From positions 1 through 64,000 of the forward strand of contig NZ_VOBA01000002.1 of assembly GCF_008369165.1 (NCBI RefSeq): a stretch of DNA of 64,000 nucleotides. The letters run 5' to 3'. This stretch comes from Dietzia sp. ANT_WB102. GTDB lineage: Bacteria > Actinomycetota > Actinomycetes > Mycobacteriales > Mycobacteriaceae. The translations under genes and the position numbers were made by a program. The notes below the pieces were generated by a model. The model was not told the origin of the DNA and ran no database searches. It was given only the letters and a program-made list of their open reading frames with translations. Positions 10,994 to 21,145 of the stretch are shown piece after piece (the stretch's first letter is position 1; every line of letters starts with the position of its first letter).

Positions 10994-13363
10994 TCAGCGG
11001 GTCGGGTCCACATCGGAGACGGAGATCACCCGGTGCAGCGGAAGGGTGACAGGCTCGGCGGAATCCGGTTCGATCCCCTCGATACGGCCTCCCGCTACGG
11101 ACGCCGGCACGAGCAGTCGGGAGGTGGACCGGCCCTGGGCGTCGACGACCGACACGGTGACGGCGGTGCCCGTGCTCGCGGCATCGTGCAGGCGGGCGAT
11201 GGCGGCCTCGCCGGTGTATGCGCCCCCGGAGGCACCTCGCGCCGAGCGCACCCGATCGGCTGAGCGCATCGCGCCGACCGCCGCCCGCAGCTCGGCGGGG
11301 GTGGCCGCGCGAGTGGGGATTCGGGGCGGGCGGGTGATGTGGCTCTCCCGAACGCGGGCCGCCGGCCGAGATAGCGCGACGACGGCTCCGGTCGTGTCCT
11401 CCACGACCGGTGAGAACCCGTGCGCGCGCAGGGCCTCCACCAGGTCCAGCGGGCGAGCCTGGGAGATGAGAACGGTCGGTGCGACGGTGCGCAGGGCGCA
11501 GTCCTCGGCCACCGGGGAGCCGAGGACCTGCGCCACCAGCGACGGGTCGTCGCATCGGACGAAGGACAGGGCGGTCCCCACCCGCAGCCGACCGTGTCGC
11601 CGCGCCACGTCCTCGATGAGGTAGTCCAGCGACTGGGGGACTGGGGTGATCGAGGTGCGGGTGAGCAGGTCCCTGATCCCCGCCGCCGTGCGCCCGGCGT
11701 CGAGGGCGCGGCGCAGCGATGTCTCGGTGACGCGGAAGGTGGTGGCGGCTCCAGCTGACTCGACGTCGGCCAGGAGCATGAACTCGGCGGCGAGCTCCGG
11801 TACTAGCGGGCCGGGGGCGAGGATCGTCAGGTCGGCCTGCACGATCACCTCGGAGACCGGATCGGGGAGGGCGGCGACCAGGACCGGTTCGAGGTCGTCG
11901 ACGCCCGGGGCGGGGGTGCCACCGTGAGTGGGAGCGTCGGCCGTGGGCGCGCGGCGGTCGCCGACCAGGGTTCTGGCGGCGCTGGTGGCGGTGGTCCCGA
12001 CGACGAGTCCCATCCGGCGCGCCTCCGCCACGGTCTCCGAGACCGGCCGAGAGCCGGCGCGTGAGAACCACACCGGCGAGGACCAGCGCACCACCTCGGT
12101 CAACAGTGCCTCGTCTGGTTCGGCCGCCGGATCGAGTGCTGCCAGCGCGCTCAGGACCCGGCCCCGTTCGGTCGGTCCTGGCGGGCCGACCGGATCGGAC
12201 AGGGCCGGGAGGGTGCCGCCGCCCTCGAGCTCGGCCCCGACCCGCCACGCCGTGCGGGGCATCGACCACCACGCCAAGACGAGCTCGGCCCAGCGGCGAG
12301 CGGGTTCGCGGGCGGACCATACGTCGGCGGCCTCGGTGGGTGCCCACACTGAGTCGTAGGCTACGTCGCCGACATCGGTGTCTCCGACCGCGATGAGGCC
12401 GGCGGCCGCGAGGGCCTCGAGAAGCAGGGGCAGTTCGCCGTCGGCGAGGCCGGCCGCGCGGGCCACCCGCCTGAGTTCACGCACCCCGACACCGCCAGCC
12501 TTGAGGGTGGCGGCCGGGGTGATCGACAGCGCGGCAAGGACCGAGTCGCAGCGGTGCAACAGCTCAAGGGCCGCCACGCCGCCGGAGGCGTCGATCCGGC
12601 CCGCCACGTCCGAGCCGGACCCGGCCCGCGGGGCGGCCCACGCAGGGGCGTGGAGCAGCGATGATCCGTCGCCCCGCACGCCGTGACGGGCCCGGTCCAG
12701 TGCGTGGGCGCGAGGGACGACCACCTCGCCGTCGTCCCCACCGGTGAGCTCGGCGAGCCCCGCACCGGCCAGCTCGGTCGCGGCGGCCCGCACCGACTCG
12801 GACGCGCCGGCACCGAGTGCACCGACGGGGGTGCGGCCGCGGGCGATCGCCTCCAGCACCCCGACCGCCGGACTGGACAGGCCGCTCCAGGCGGCATCGA
12901 GGTCGCTACCGACGGGCTCGCCGGGGTGCGGCGCCACGACCGGGGCGGACCGGACGGCCACCGCGGTGACGGGCACCATCCGGACACGCCCCACACCGCC
13001 CCACAGCAGGGCGAGGTCACGAAGGCGGGTGACGGCGCAATGAAAGGCGGGCGCGTCGTCGGTGACTCCCAACCGGCCGGACACCGCGCTCAGCGGTACC
13101 GCGCCGGAATCGGCCCCCGCTGCGGCGGCGGTGGCCAGGACTAGGAGCTCCGGCCACGTCAATGTGCCTATCGCGCGGGCGGTCGACGCAGGCAGTCGCA
13201 GCCTGGACGCGAGGACGTCGATGGAGGCAGGGGGAGGGGTGGCCACGTCCGGGCGCAACTCGCACACGCGGACGAGCGAGTCATCGGACAACCCGGCCAG
13301 CCAGGCGGGGAAGTCCGGTTCATCGCCGTCTGTGCGGCGGGCGGTGGCTCGGGAGGTCGACAT
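10994..13363 (-). CDS. Helicase-associated domain protein (Rv0862c-like)
   Basis: The 789-aa protein has no Walker A or DEAD box. Its C-terminal third resembles the conserved helicase C-terminal domain of XPB/Ssl2 relatives. The rest is alpha-helical, with several winged-helix-like stretches such as LVEALRAHGFSPVVEDTTG. It sits directly upstream of xpb and is probably co-transcribed, suggesting a partner or regulator of XPB. I chose ATG 13363 (MSTSRATARR); 56 further upstream residues in frame look non-coding. TAGGCT lies 10 bases before the ATG, so the transcript may be almost leaderless. Confidence 0.85.
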   Translation of the reverse strand: MSTSRATARRTDGDEPDFPAWLAGLSDDSLVRVCELRPDVATPPPASIDVLASRLRLPASTARAIGTLTWPELLVLATAAAAGADSGAVPLSAVSGRLGVTDDAPAFHCAVTRLRDLALLWGGVGRVRMVPVTAVAVRSAPVVAPHPGEPVGSDLDAAWSGLSSPAVGVLEAIARGRTPVGALGAGASESVRAAATELAGAGLAELTGGDDGEVVVPRAHALDRARHGVRGDGSSLLHAPAWAAPRAGSGSDVAGRIDASGGVAALELLHRCDSVLAALSITPAATLKAGGVGVRELRRVARAAGLADGELPLLLEALAAAGLIAVGDTDVGDVAYDSVWAPTEAADVWSAREPARRWAELVLAWWSMPRTAWRVGAELEGGGTLPALSDPVGPPGPTERGRVLSALAALDPAAEPDEALLTEVVRWSSPVWFSRAGSRPVSETVAEARRMGLVVGTTATSAARTLVGDRRAPTADAPTHGGTPAPGVDDLEPVLVAALPDPVSEVIVQADLTILAPGPLVPELAAEFMLLADVESAGAATTFRVTETSLRRALDAGRTAAGIRDLLTRTSITPVPQSLDYLIEDVARRHGRLRVGTALSFVRCDDPSLVAQVLGSPVAEDCALRTVAPTVLISQARPLDLVEALRAHGFSPVVEDTTGAVVALSRPAARVRESHITRPPRIPTRAATPAELRAAVGAMRSADRVRSARGASGGAYTGEAAIARLHDAASTGTAVTVSVVDAQGRSTSRLLVPASVAGGRIEGIEPDSAEPVTLPLHRVISVSDVDPTR

Positions 13364-13465
13364 GATCCGTCCCAGCCTAGTGACGTCGTGACGTCCATGA
13401 GAACCGTCCGGGCCGCTTCCGACCCTCTTGCTGACGGGGCGCGCCGGAAGTGAGACACTGGTTAC

Positions 13466-13657
13466 GTGGATGCCAAGAAGAATCTGACCCATGACAACCC
13501 CGGATGGCCGGACCCGTCGTTCGGCGAGCACCCGGTGACCGAACTCGCCGCGCTCGTCGCGGGCGGACTGTCGCCCTTCGGGCAGGAGACCTTCCCACTA
13601 CCGCAGGAACGGCTGGGTTATCTCCACCCGGAGACAGTGGTCAACCGGACCCGCTGA
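13466..13657 (+). CDS. Small conserved protein (Rv0863-like position)
   Basis: This is a 63-aa soluble protein starting at GTG 13466 with MDAKKNLTHDNPGWPDPSFG. It is rich in Pro and acidic residues, with no recognised domain. It sits divergently from the helicase-associated gene and convergently with rpf, exactly where M. tuberculosis has the small protein Rv0863. That position and the strong terminator right behind it support a real gene. There is no clear ribosome binding site; GACACT lies 6 bases before the start. Confidence 0.72.
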   Translation: MDAKKNLTHDNPGWPDPSFGEHPVTELAALVAGGLSPFGQETFPLPQERLGYLHPETVVNRTR

Positions 13658-13675
13658 GCGCGCTCTTCCGCGCGA

Positions 13676-13720
13676 CGAGAAAGGGCCGCCACTCCCCGTA
13701 GGAGTGGCGGCCCTTTCTCG
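13676..13720. terminator. Bidirectional terminator
   Basis: A perfect 20-bp stem (13676-13695 with 13701-13720) encloses the 5-base loop ccgta. The outer arms end in aaag/cttt, giving short A and T tracts on both sides. It lies between the convergent small gene and rpf and should stop both. Confidence 0.93.
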
Positions 13721-13752
13721 TGGTCTGCTCGACCGGACCTTCGGGTGGCGCG

Positions 13753-14614
<862 letters not shown>

Positions 14615-14681
14615 GCGGTCCGATGCGGGATCGTCACCATTCTGAGATAAATCAGGACGGTGTAGGAGTGGCCTAGCGGTT

Positions 14682-14697
14682 GTTATCGGCCCGTTAC
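14682..14697. promoter_or_regulatory. Possible MtrA binding direct repeat upstream of rpf
   Basis: GTTAT-N6-GTTAC is a direct repeat matching the GTTAC-N6-GTTAC box described for the response regulator MtrA in actinobacteria, with one mismatch. It lies about 70 bases upstream of the proposed rpf -10. MtrA is known to control rpf and other cell-wall hydrolase genes in corynebacteria and mycobacteria. Confidence 0.5.
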
Positions 14698-14726
14698 CTG
14701 GTGTGTTCGTCGTGGGGTGTGGTTGC

Positions 14727-15002
14727 TCACACCTTGGGTGGGCGAGAGCCGAGGATGGCGTAGAGCAGTCCCAATAAGAACCCGGCCGGGGTGAACAGCA
14801 TCGCGCCCAAGTACAGGATCGTGGGGGCATCGCGGTCTAGTGCGAACGGGGTCAAGGCGGCCGCGATCGTGAACACCACCCCGATCGCGAAGATGACGAG
14901 CGCCGTCACGAACAGGCCCCTGCGTCGCGGCGCGCTGGGGGCGTGCGTGGAGTCGTCGGGCGTCCAGGGGTCGTCGGCAGCACGTCGATCGTCGGAGGTC
15001 AC
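14727..15002 (-). CDS. Small two-helix membrane protein
   Basis: A 91-aa protein with a charged 28-residue N-terminus and two hydrophobic helices (about 31-51 and 62-84) ending in SRPPKV. No family recognised with confidence. It is divergent from the cold-shock gene. TAGCCT (15009-15014) is 6 bases before the GTG start and there is no ribosome binding site, so it is probably translated from a leaderless transcript. Confidence 0.7.
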   Translation of the reverse strand: MTSDDRRAADDPWTPDDSTHAPSAPRRRGLFVTALVIFAIGVVFTIAAALTPFALDRDAPTILYLGAMLFTPAGFLLGLLYAILGSRPPKV

Positions 15003-15117
15003 ACGGGAAGGCTACCGTTCGCCTCTCGGTGGGCACCAACGCAGACGCGGGTACTCTCGAGGCATCAGTCGAGGTTGTCGGTCGCGTCCGTGCGGCCGGT
15101 TCGGAAGGTGGTTCGCG

Positions 15118-15519
15118 GTGCCCAGCGGCAAGGTCAAGTGGTACGACGCGGAAAAGGGTTTCGGCTTCCTGTCCCAGGAGGGCGGGGAGGACGTGTACGT
15201 CCGCGCCGACGCACTCCCTGCGGGTGTGGAGACTCTGCGCCCCCGCCAGCGCGTGGAGTTCGACATGGTCTCGGGGCGTCGCGGCCCGCAGGCACTCCGC
15301 GTCGTGGTCCACGATGAGCCGGCGATGGCCGAGGAGCGGACCCCGCGGGGCGCGTCGAGGCGTTCGGCGGACGAGCTGCACGGGATGGTCGAGGACATGA
15401 TCAAGGTCCTCGAGTCGACCGTCCAGCCCGAGTTGCGGCGCGGTCACCGGCCGGATCACAAGGTCTCAGGGCGGGTGGCGTCGGTTTTGCGGGCGGTCGC
15501 CCGTGAACTGGACGCGTGA
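15118..15519 (+). CDS. Cold-shock domain protein with C-terminal extension
   Basis: Residues 1-65 form a cold-shock domain with the RNP1-like motif [20 protein letters not shown] and a partial RNP2 (DVYVRADAL). A further 65 residues form a charged helical extension that normal 67-aa Csp proteins lack. The length of 133 aa matches the mycobacterial CspB-type protein at the same place (Rv0871). GTG 15118 has GGAAGG 10 bases upstream. A TACTCT -10 at 15052-15057 would give a leader of about 55 nt, long enough for RNA-level control. Confidence 0.9.
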   Translation: MPSGKVKWYDAEKGFGFLSQEGGEDVYVRADALPAGVETLRPRQRVEFDMVSGRRGPQALRVVVHDEPAMAEERTPRGASRRSADELHGMVEDMIKVLESTVQPELRRGHRPDHKVSGRVASVLRAVARELDA

Positions 15520-15526
15520 CTCCGGC

Positions 15527-16036
15527 TCAGTCGTCGTAGGTGAAGCCGACGGACCATTCACCGTTGAGTACCGACTCCGAGCCGTCCCGGGCGTAGACGA
15601 TTGCCACTGCGCGGATCGCCAGGCCCTCGATGCGGCCCTCTTCCGGAGTGGCCACGGGCACCAGGAGTTGGCCCGGACCGCCCGGTTCGACCGTGTAGGC
15701 GCGTGACCCGTCGCTTCGGACCTCGTAGACGTCCATTGTCGATTCGCGCAGTTCACCCGGCAGGCGGACCGTGAGTGTGTGTTCGTCCTGTACCCGGAAC
15801 GTGCCCACCGGGTTGGTGAAGGTGTTGCCGTCCAGGTCGGTGGCGTTGAACGGCAGCACCGTCACCTGGGTGCGGTCACTGGCGACGGTGACCTCTGGGA
15901 GCGCGCCGTATCGGGCTTCCGAGCCCTGCCAGGCCCCGATGATCGCGGCGATCATGATGACCATCCACGCCGCGATCGCCCAGGTGACGGGGCGGACTCG
16001 GGAACCGGTCGACTGGGACTCGTTGCTGGAACTCAC
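15527..16036 (-). CDS. Membrane-anchored exported protein (Rv0875c-like, probably DUF2771)
   Basis: A 169-aa protein with one N-terminal membrane segment (about residues 19-36, TWAIAAWMVIMIAAIIGAW) and an exported beta-rich domain. The domain resembles DUF2771 proteins, and Rv0875c occupies this place in M. tuberculosis. GTG 16036 was chosen because the hydrophobic segment follows at a normal distance. The in-frame sequence further upstream overlaps the MFS gene. The stop lies 7 bases from the convergent cold-shock gene. Function unknown. Confidence 0.75.
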   Translation of the reverse strand: MSSSNESQSTGSRVRPVTWAIAAWMVIMIAAIIGAWQGSEARYGALPEVTVASDRTQVTVLPFNATDLDGNTFTNPVGTFRVQDEHTLTVRLPGELRESTMDVYEVRSDGSRAYTVEPGGPGQLLVPVATPEEGRIEGLAIRAVAIVYARDGSESVLNGEWSVGFTYDD

Positions 16037-16038
16037 CC

Positions 16039-17424
16039 CTACATTCTGCCGAGCGGGTGTTCGCCGTCGGCACCCGGGTCGCGCGGCGCTCCCGGAAAGC
16101 GTGGCCGGTTGCCGCCGAGGCCGGGGACGAGCGTGGACCCGCGACCGGTGAGTTGCGACTGAGTGAACATCAGAGCCCCGATCACGGCGATCACCGAGAA
16201 CCCCACGGTGAAATCGGGCGGCAACAGGACGCCGAGCGCGCCCCCGAAGACCCACGCCACCTGCAGCGCTGTCTCCGACCGGCCGAACGCCGACGAGCGT
16301 GCGGCATCCGGGATGTCGGTTTGGATCGACGCGTCGAGGGCCACCTTGCCCAGTGCGCTGCTCATCGCCGCGACAAGGGCGAGGACGGCCGCGACCCAAA
16401 TGGTGCCGAGGAACGCGGCGACGACGGCGGTGGCCAGAGCTGTGCCCGCAGCCGTGCTGGTGATCCGTCCGGGACGCCCAAGTGTGAGTCGCGCGCCGAG
16501 GGCATTGCCGGCGAAGGTACCCAGGCCGCCCGCCGCGCCCGCGATCGCCAGGAGGCCCGCCTGCTCGATCGCGGAGGCGTCCTCCTGGGCCTTGGCTACG
16601 AACGCCAGGAACAGGGTGAGGAAGCCGGTCATGAAGCGCACGAGCGACACCGCCCACAGGTTCGCCAGCACGTTCCTGCCCAGTGGACGCGTGAGCACTG
16701 CTCTGAGGCCGCTGGTCAGTGACCGTCCCCGCTCCATTCGCAGGGTCGCGGACTCCTCGTCCGCCGATGCCTCGGCGTGCGCCGGAATGGTCATGGCGAC
16801 GTAAGCCGCGACAAGTGCGACAGCAGCGAGGAGCCAGAGGGCGGCGTTCGAATTCCACACCCACGCCACCGCGCCGGCCGTAGCCCCCGCGATCAGGCTC
16901 CCGCAGACGTGCCCCAGCACGGTCAGGCGGGAATTGGTGCGGACCAGATCGAGAGCAGGAGGCAGGACGTGCGGGGTGATGGACGCTTTGACGACGCCGA
17001 ACGTCTTGGACAACACGAGCATGCCCAGCGCCAGTGGATACAGGAGCCACGAGTCGAAGTTGAGCGCGAGAACGACCGCGAGAACCGCGCGCAGGGTGAA
17101 CGTCAGCGAGACGGTGAGCCTGCGGCCGCTACGTAAACGGTCCAGGGCGGGGCCGATGACCGGAGCGATCAGCGCGAACGGCGCCACCGTCACCAGGAGG
17201 TACAACGCCACGTTCGCCCTGGACTCCGCGGTCGCTGCCGAGAAGAACAGGGTGTTGGCCAGGGCTACCGCGAGGATCGCGTCACAGGCGAAGTTGGCGA
17301 CGGTGACGTAGCTGAGCGGGGCGAGCCCCGAGCGGTCCGCGCCATCGGCGTGGAAAATCCGGCGAACGCCCCGCCCGGCGGACGAGACGACTCGGCGGGC
17401 GGGTCCCGAGGGGCGCTCACCCAA
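16039..17424 (-). CDS. MFS transporter
   Basis: This is a major facilitator protein of about 461 aa with 12 predicted hydrophobic helices. The segment IGPALDRLRSGRRLTV between helices 2 and 3 is the MFS cytoplasmic loop motif (G-x3-D-R-x-R-R). It corresponds to Rv0876c in position. Substrate not predictable. The start is uncertain: TTG 17424 has GAGG 9 bases upstream and overlaps the preceding stop (17417-17419), indicating translational coupling; ATG 17475 is the alternative. It runs directly into the DUF2771-like gene. Confidence 0.85.
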   Translation of the reverse strand: MGERPSGPARRVVSSAGRGVRRIFHADGADRSGLAPLSYVTVANFACDAILAVALANTLFFSAATAESRANVALYLLVTVAPFALIAPVIGPALDRLRSGRRLTVSLTFTLRAVLAVVLALNFDSWLLYPLALGMLVLSKTFGVVKASITPHVLPPALDLVRTNSRLTVLGHVCGSLIAGATAGAVAWVWNSNAALWLLAAVALVAAYVAMTIPAHAEASADEESATLRMERGRSLTSGLRAVLTRPLGRNVLANLWAVSLVRFMTGFLTLFLAFVAKAQEDASAIEQAGLLAIAGAAGGLGTFAGNALGARLTLGRPGRITSTAAGTALATAVVAAFLGTIWVAAVLALVAAMSSALGKVALDASIQTDIPDAARSSAFGRSETALQVAWVFGGALGVLLPPDFTVGFSVIAVIGALMFTQSQLTGRGSTLVPGLGGNRPRFPGAPRDPGADGEHPLGRM

Positions 17425-18313
17425 CGAGGCGCACCTCGTACATGGCCGGCCACAGCTTGCCGGTGAGAAGGACATTCTCGGATCCCGGGAGTGCCGCGAT
17501 GCCGTTGAGTACTGCATCCGGGTCCCCGGGGCGCGGTTGCTGGAGCTGTGCGGCGTCATAGATGGCCGTGACCTGACCCGTGGCGGGGTCTATCCGGACG
17601 ATCTCGTCAGTCATCCACACGTTGGCCAGGACCGATCCGTTCGCGCACTCCAGTTCGTTGAGTCGCTCGACCGGTGTGCCCCCGGCGGTTACGGACACCG
17701 TGCCGGTCGGCTCGAACGTCACGGGGTCGCGGAAGGTCAGGGTGTCGGAGCCGTCGCTCATCACAAGGCTCGCGCCGTCGAAGCACAGGCCCCAGCCCTC
17801 GCCCTCGTACGACGCCACCGAGCGCACCTCGAGGGTCCGCGGGTCACGGTTGTGGGCGACGCCGTTCTGCCAGGTCAGTGTCCACAGCGTCTCGGGCGTG
17901 ACGGCCAGCCCCTCGCCGAACTCGTCGTCCGCCATGTCGACGGTCACCGTGGGATCGTCGCCCTCGAGCGGGCGACGCTGGACCACGGAACTGCCGACCC
18001 GGCCGGTCGACTCGTAAATCTCGTCACCCACCACCTGTAGGCCCTGGGTGAACAGTGCCGGGTCGTGTGCCAGGGTGCGCTGAACCTCGACCGAGCCACG
18101 CACGGGTTGCGGGTCCGATGGCCCGACCGGCACGCGGGGGCCGGCCGAACTGCCGGCGATCGAACCGGTGGGGGTGCTCGAGGAGGCCAGTGAGGTCCCG
18201 GCGGTGGTGGTTGCAGACGTCGCGCTGCCGTCGTCTGAGGAACACGCCGTGAGGCCAGCGAGGAGGCTGAGGGACACGACGAGGGGACCGACCGGGCCGA
18301 GGGCGCTGCGCAT
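17417..18313 (-). CDS. Glutamine cyclotransferase-like lipoprotein
   Basis: The 298-aa precursor begins with a lipoprotein signal peptide ending in the lipobox LTAC (Cys at about 24), followed by a Ser/Thr-rich linker. A five-bladed beta-propeller like glutaminyl-peptide cyclotransferase of the plant/bacterial type follows: FTQGLQVVGDEIYESTGRVG, GEGWGLCFDG, LNELECANGSVLANVW and LNGIAALPGSENVLLTGKLW. Such enzymes cyclise N-terminal Gln to pyroglutamate; here it would act outside the cytoplasmic membrane. The upstream region lacks a strong ribosome binding site. Its stop overlaps the MFS start. Confidence 0.88.
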   Translation of the reverse strand: MRSALGPVGPLVVSLSLLAGLTACSSDDGSATSATTTAGTSLASSSTPTGSIAGSSAGPRVPVGPSDPQPVRGSVEVQRTLAHDPALFTQGLQVVGDEIYESTGRVGSSVVQRRPLEGDDPTVTVDMADDEFGEGLAVTPETLWTLTWQNGVAHNRDPRTLEVRSVASYEGEGWGLCFDGASLVMSDGSDTLTFRDPVTFEPTGTVSVTAGGTPVERLNELECANGSVLANVWMTDEIVRIDPATGQVTAIYDAAQLQQPRPGDPDAVLNGIAALPGSENVLLTGKLWPAMYEVRLVG

Positions 18314-18370
18314 GTCACCAGGATGCCGCACGCCGGGGCGGACCGTGACCTTCCGGCGGAGTTGAGCATA

Positions 18371-19297
18371 ATGGGAGGGGTGAACACCGAGGTAGGCACG
18401 GATCAGGGGTCGGATTTCGACGACGCGCTGCGTGAGCAGCTGGCCTCCGGCGTCGACGTGGCCCGGGCGGCAGTCGAGGAGTTCGCCTCCGCTGGGGTCG
18501 GTGGGCACCTCGGCAGCGTCGTCGAGGCGGCGTTCACCACCACGCACCGGTTTACCTCCGAGCTGCCCGGCTACCGCGGCTGGTATTGGGCCTGCGTCCT
18601 CGCGCTCGTGCCGGGCGGTGACCTGACCGTCGACGAGATCGCGCTCTTGCCGGGCGCCGACGCACTGGTCGCGCCCGAGTGGGTGCCGTGGGAGCGACGC
18701 ATCCGGCCCGGCGACCTCGGTGCCGGCGACCTGCTTCCGCCCCCCGAGGATGACGATCGGCTCGTCCCCGGCTACACACTGACCGGTGACGCCGAACTGG
18801 ACGACGCTGCGGGGCCGATCGGCCTGGGCCGCCCGAGGCACCTGAGTTGGGAGGGCCGAGCGGCCGCCGCCGATCGCTGGTCGGCCGAGCGTGGACCCGA
18901 CGCCGAGATCGCCCGCGCCGCCAAGGGCCACTGTGGGAGTTGTGGCTTCCTGGTGCCCGTCGCAGGGGCACTGGGTGGGATGTTCGGCGTCTGCGCCAAC
19001 GAGTTCTCCGCCGACGGGCAGGTCGTCCACCTCGAGTACGGCTGCGGCGCGCACAGTGAGGTCGAGGTCCCCCCGGACACCGCCCCCGCCGTCGCCGAGG
19101 CATATGACGACGCGGCCGTCGACGTAATGGTCCTACCCCAGCAACTCGCCGCCTCCGCCCGCGCCCGGTCCGCAACCGTCGACAGCCGGACGCACAGTGA
19201 ACGCACTCCCGGGGAAAGTGATCTCGGAGAGGTCGCGTCCGAGGAGCCCACGACCATCGAGACCTCGTCCGACCGGGAGCGCACGCGCGAGGCGTGA
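18371..19297 (+). CDS. DUF3027 protein (Rv0877-like) with cysteine pairs
   Basis: A 308-aa soluble protein. A helical N-terminal half (residues 15-130) contains GYRGWYWACVLA. The centre has a cysteine-rich stretch, HCGSCGFLVPV then FGVCANEFS and YGCGAHSE, which could bind a metal. The last 60 residues are disordered and acidic. It matches DUF3027 proteins and the position of Rv0877. ATG 18371 has GGAG 9 bases before it; the GTG nine bases later sits too close to its GGAGG. Function unknown. Confidence 0.83.
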   Translation: MGGVNTEVGTDQGSDFDDALREQLASGVDVARAAVEEFASAGVGGHLGSVVEAAFTTTHRFTSELPGYRGWYWACVLALVPGGDLTVDEIALLPGADALVAPEWVPWERRIRPGDLGAGDLLPPPEDDDRLVPGYTLTGDAELDDAAGPIGLGRPRHLSWEGRAAAADRWSAERGPDAEIARAAKGHCGSCGFLVPVAGALGGMFGVCANEFSADGQVVHLEYGCGAHSEVEVPPDTAPAVAEAYDDAAVDVMVLPQQLAASARARSATVDSRTHSERTPGESDLGEVASEEPTTIETSSDRERTREA

Positions 19298-19302
19298 ACC
19301 AG

Positions 19303-19572
19303 TCACTCCAGGTCGTAGTCCAACCCCTGCTGGGCACCCGCGCTACCGCGTAGTACGGCCCGGCGCTGGAGTGCGTAGACGATCGTGCCGACCGCTCCGA
19401 CGCCGACTCCGACCGCGCTCAGGATGATCGAGCGCATGTCGACGTCGTCCATGAGCATGTAGGTCAACAGCGCCAAGGTCCACGCCAGTGTCCCGATGAT
19501 CACGACGGGCCGGGGGTCCAACAGGTAGACGGGTATCCGTGGTATCCGCGGGTCCGTCGACTCGTCCGTCAT
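19303..19572 (-). CDS. Small membrane protein, DUF2530-like
   Basis: 89 aa with two hydrophobic segments (about 24-43 and 50-69) after a DPRPVVIIGTLAW stretch that resembles DUF2530 proteins (Rv0879c position). TAGCGT at 19580-19585 is 7 bases before the ATG and no ribosome binding site is present, indicating a leaderless transcript. It is convergent with the DUF3027 gene and divergent from the permease. Confidence 0.75.
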   Translation of the reverse strand: MTDESTDPRIPRIPVYLLDPRPVVIIGTLAWTLALLTYMLMDDVDMRSIILSAVGVGVGAVGTIVYALQRRAVLRGSAGAQQGLDYDLE

Positions 19573-19648
19573 GCCCGCGACGCTACCTCAGGCCGCGGGA
19601 CGGATACTCTATGACGGTTCCTCACCCACAGCTCAGGAAGGTCACCAG

Positions 19649-21118
19649 ATGTCGCAGAGCACCGGGACCCCGTCGCAGCCCCCCGCCAAGATCGGGGCGC
19701 TCGATCGCTACTTCAAGATCAGCGAGCGCGGCTCGACGGTGTCCCGTGAGGTTCGCGGCGGGCTCGTCAGCTTCTTCGCGATGGCCTACATCATCATCCT
19801 CAACCCGCTGATCCTCGGCTCTGGCACCGATGTCGACGGCAACCAGCTGTCGATCGTCGAGATCGCCGCGGTCACGGCCTTCACGGCGGGCGTGATGACC
19901 ATCGCGTTCGGCGCGATCGCGCGATACCCGTTCGCGTTCGCCACCGGGCTGGGGATCAACTCACTCGTCGCCGTCACCATCGCGCAGCAGGTGACCTGGG
20001 CCGAAGCCATGGGCCTCGTCGTGATCGAGGGCATCATCATCGTGATCCTCGCCGTCACCGGGTTCCGGACCGCCGTGTTCAACGCGGTGCCGCGTGAGAT
20101 GAAAGCCGCGATCGCCGTGGGTATCGGGCTTTTCATCGCGATGGTCGGACTCGTCGACTCCGGCTTCGTTCGTCGGATCCCGGACGCCGCCGGGACGACG
20201 GTGCCCGTCGGCCTGGGCATCGGCGGGTCGATCGCGTCGTGGCCGACCTTCGTCTTTGTCTTCGGTCTGCTGTTGTGTGGCGTACTGGTGGCACGCAAGG
20301 TCAGGGGCGGACTGTTCATCGGAATCGTCGTGACCGCGGTGTTCGCCGTGATCGTCGAGGCGATCGCCAACGCCGGACCGTCGTTCGTCGACGGCGAGCC
20401 CAACCCGTCCGGATGGAGCCTGGCCGTCCCCGGAATTCCCGAGTCGCTCGGCGGCATCCCGAACCTCGCGCTCATCGGACAGGCCGACCTCCTCGGCGCC
20501 TTCACCCGAATCGGGCCCCTGGCCGCGGGCCTGTTCGTCTTCACGCTGCTGCTCGCCAACTTCTTCGATGCGATGGGCACCTTCACCGGGCTCGGCAAGG
20601 AAGCTGAGCTGATGGACTCCGAGGGCAACCTGCCCAACATGAAGAGCGCCCTCGTGGTTGAGGGATTCGGTGCCGTGGTCGGCGGTCTGACGTCGTCGTC
20701 GTCGAACACCGTGTTCCTCGAGTCGGCGTCCGGTATCGCCGAGGGCGCGCGCACCGGCCTGGCCAACATCGTCACCGGCGGACTGTTCCTGCTCGCCATG
20801 TTCTTCACGCCGCTGTACGAGGTCGTGCCCGTCGAGGCTGCGGCGCCCGCGCTGGTGATCGTCGGTGCGCTGATGATCTCGCAGATCGCGCAGATCGACC
20901 TCACTGACTTCTCCGTGGCGCTCCCGGCGTTCCTCACGATCGTGGCGATGCCGTTCACGTACTCGATCGCCAACGGCATCGGCATCGGCTTTATCGCGTG
21001 GGTCGTGATGGCCACCGCCACCGGTAAGGCCCGCACCGTGCACCCGATCCTGTGGATCGTCGCGGCGGCGTTCGTCGTGTACTTCGGCATCGGGCCCATC
21101 ACCGACGCGCTGGCCTGA
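19649..21118 (+). CDS. NCS2-family purine permease (AzgA-like)
   Basis: A 489-aa polytopic membrane protein. It starts with LDRYFKISERGSTVSREVRGG and FFAMAYIIILNPLIL, the hallmark N-terminus of AzgA-type adenine/guanine/hypoxanthine transporters. GLGINSLVA and FDAMGTFTGLGKEAELMD are the conserved substrate-site loops. It probably imports purine bases by proton symport. ATG 19649 has GGAAGG at good spacing; TACTCT at 19605-19610 is a likely -10. I do not recall an equivalent at this locus in M. tuberculosis. The methyltransferase follows after 27 bases. Confidence 0.9.
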   Translation: MSQSTGTPSQPPAKIGALDRYFKISERGSTVSREVRGGLVSFFAMAYIIILNPLILGSGTDVDGNQLSIVEIAAVTAFTAGVMTIAFGAIARYPFAFATGLGINSLVAVTIAQQVTWAEAMGLVVIEGIIIVILAVTGFRTAVFNAVPREMKAAIAVGIGLFIAMVGLVDSGFVRRIPDAAGTTVPVGLGIGGSIASWPTFVFVFGLLLCGVLVARKVRGGLFIGIVVTAVFAVIVEAIANAGPSFVDGEPNPSGWSLAVPGIPESLGGIPNLALIGQADLLGAFTRIGPLAAGLFVFTLLLANFFDAMGTFTGLGKEAELMDSEGNLPNMKSALVVEGFGAVVGGLTSSSSNTVFLESASGIAEGARTGLANIVTGGLFLLAMFFTPLYEVVPVEAAAPALVIVGALMISQIAQIDLTDFSVALPAFLTIVAMPFTYSIANGIGIGFIAWVVMATATGKARTVHPILWIVAAAFVVYFGIGPITDALA

Positions 21119-21145
21119 CCTGTCAGCGAGAGGGGAACTCGAGCA

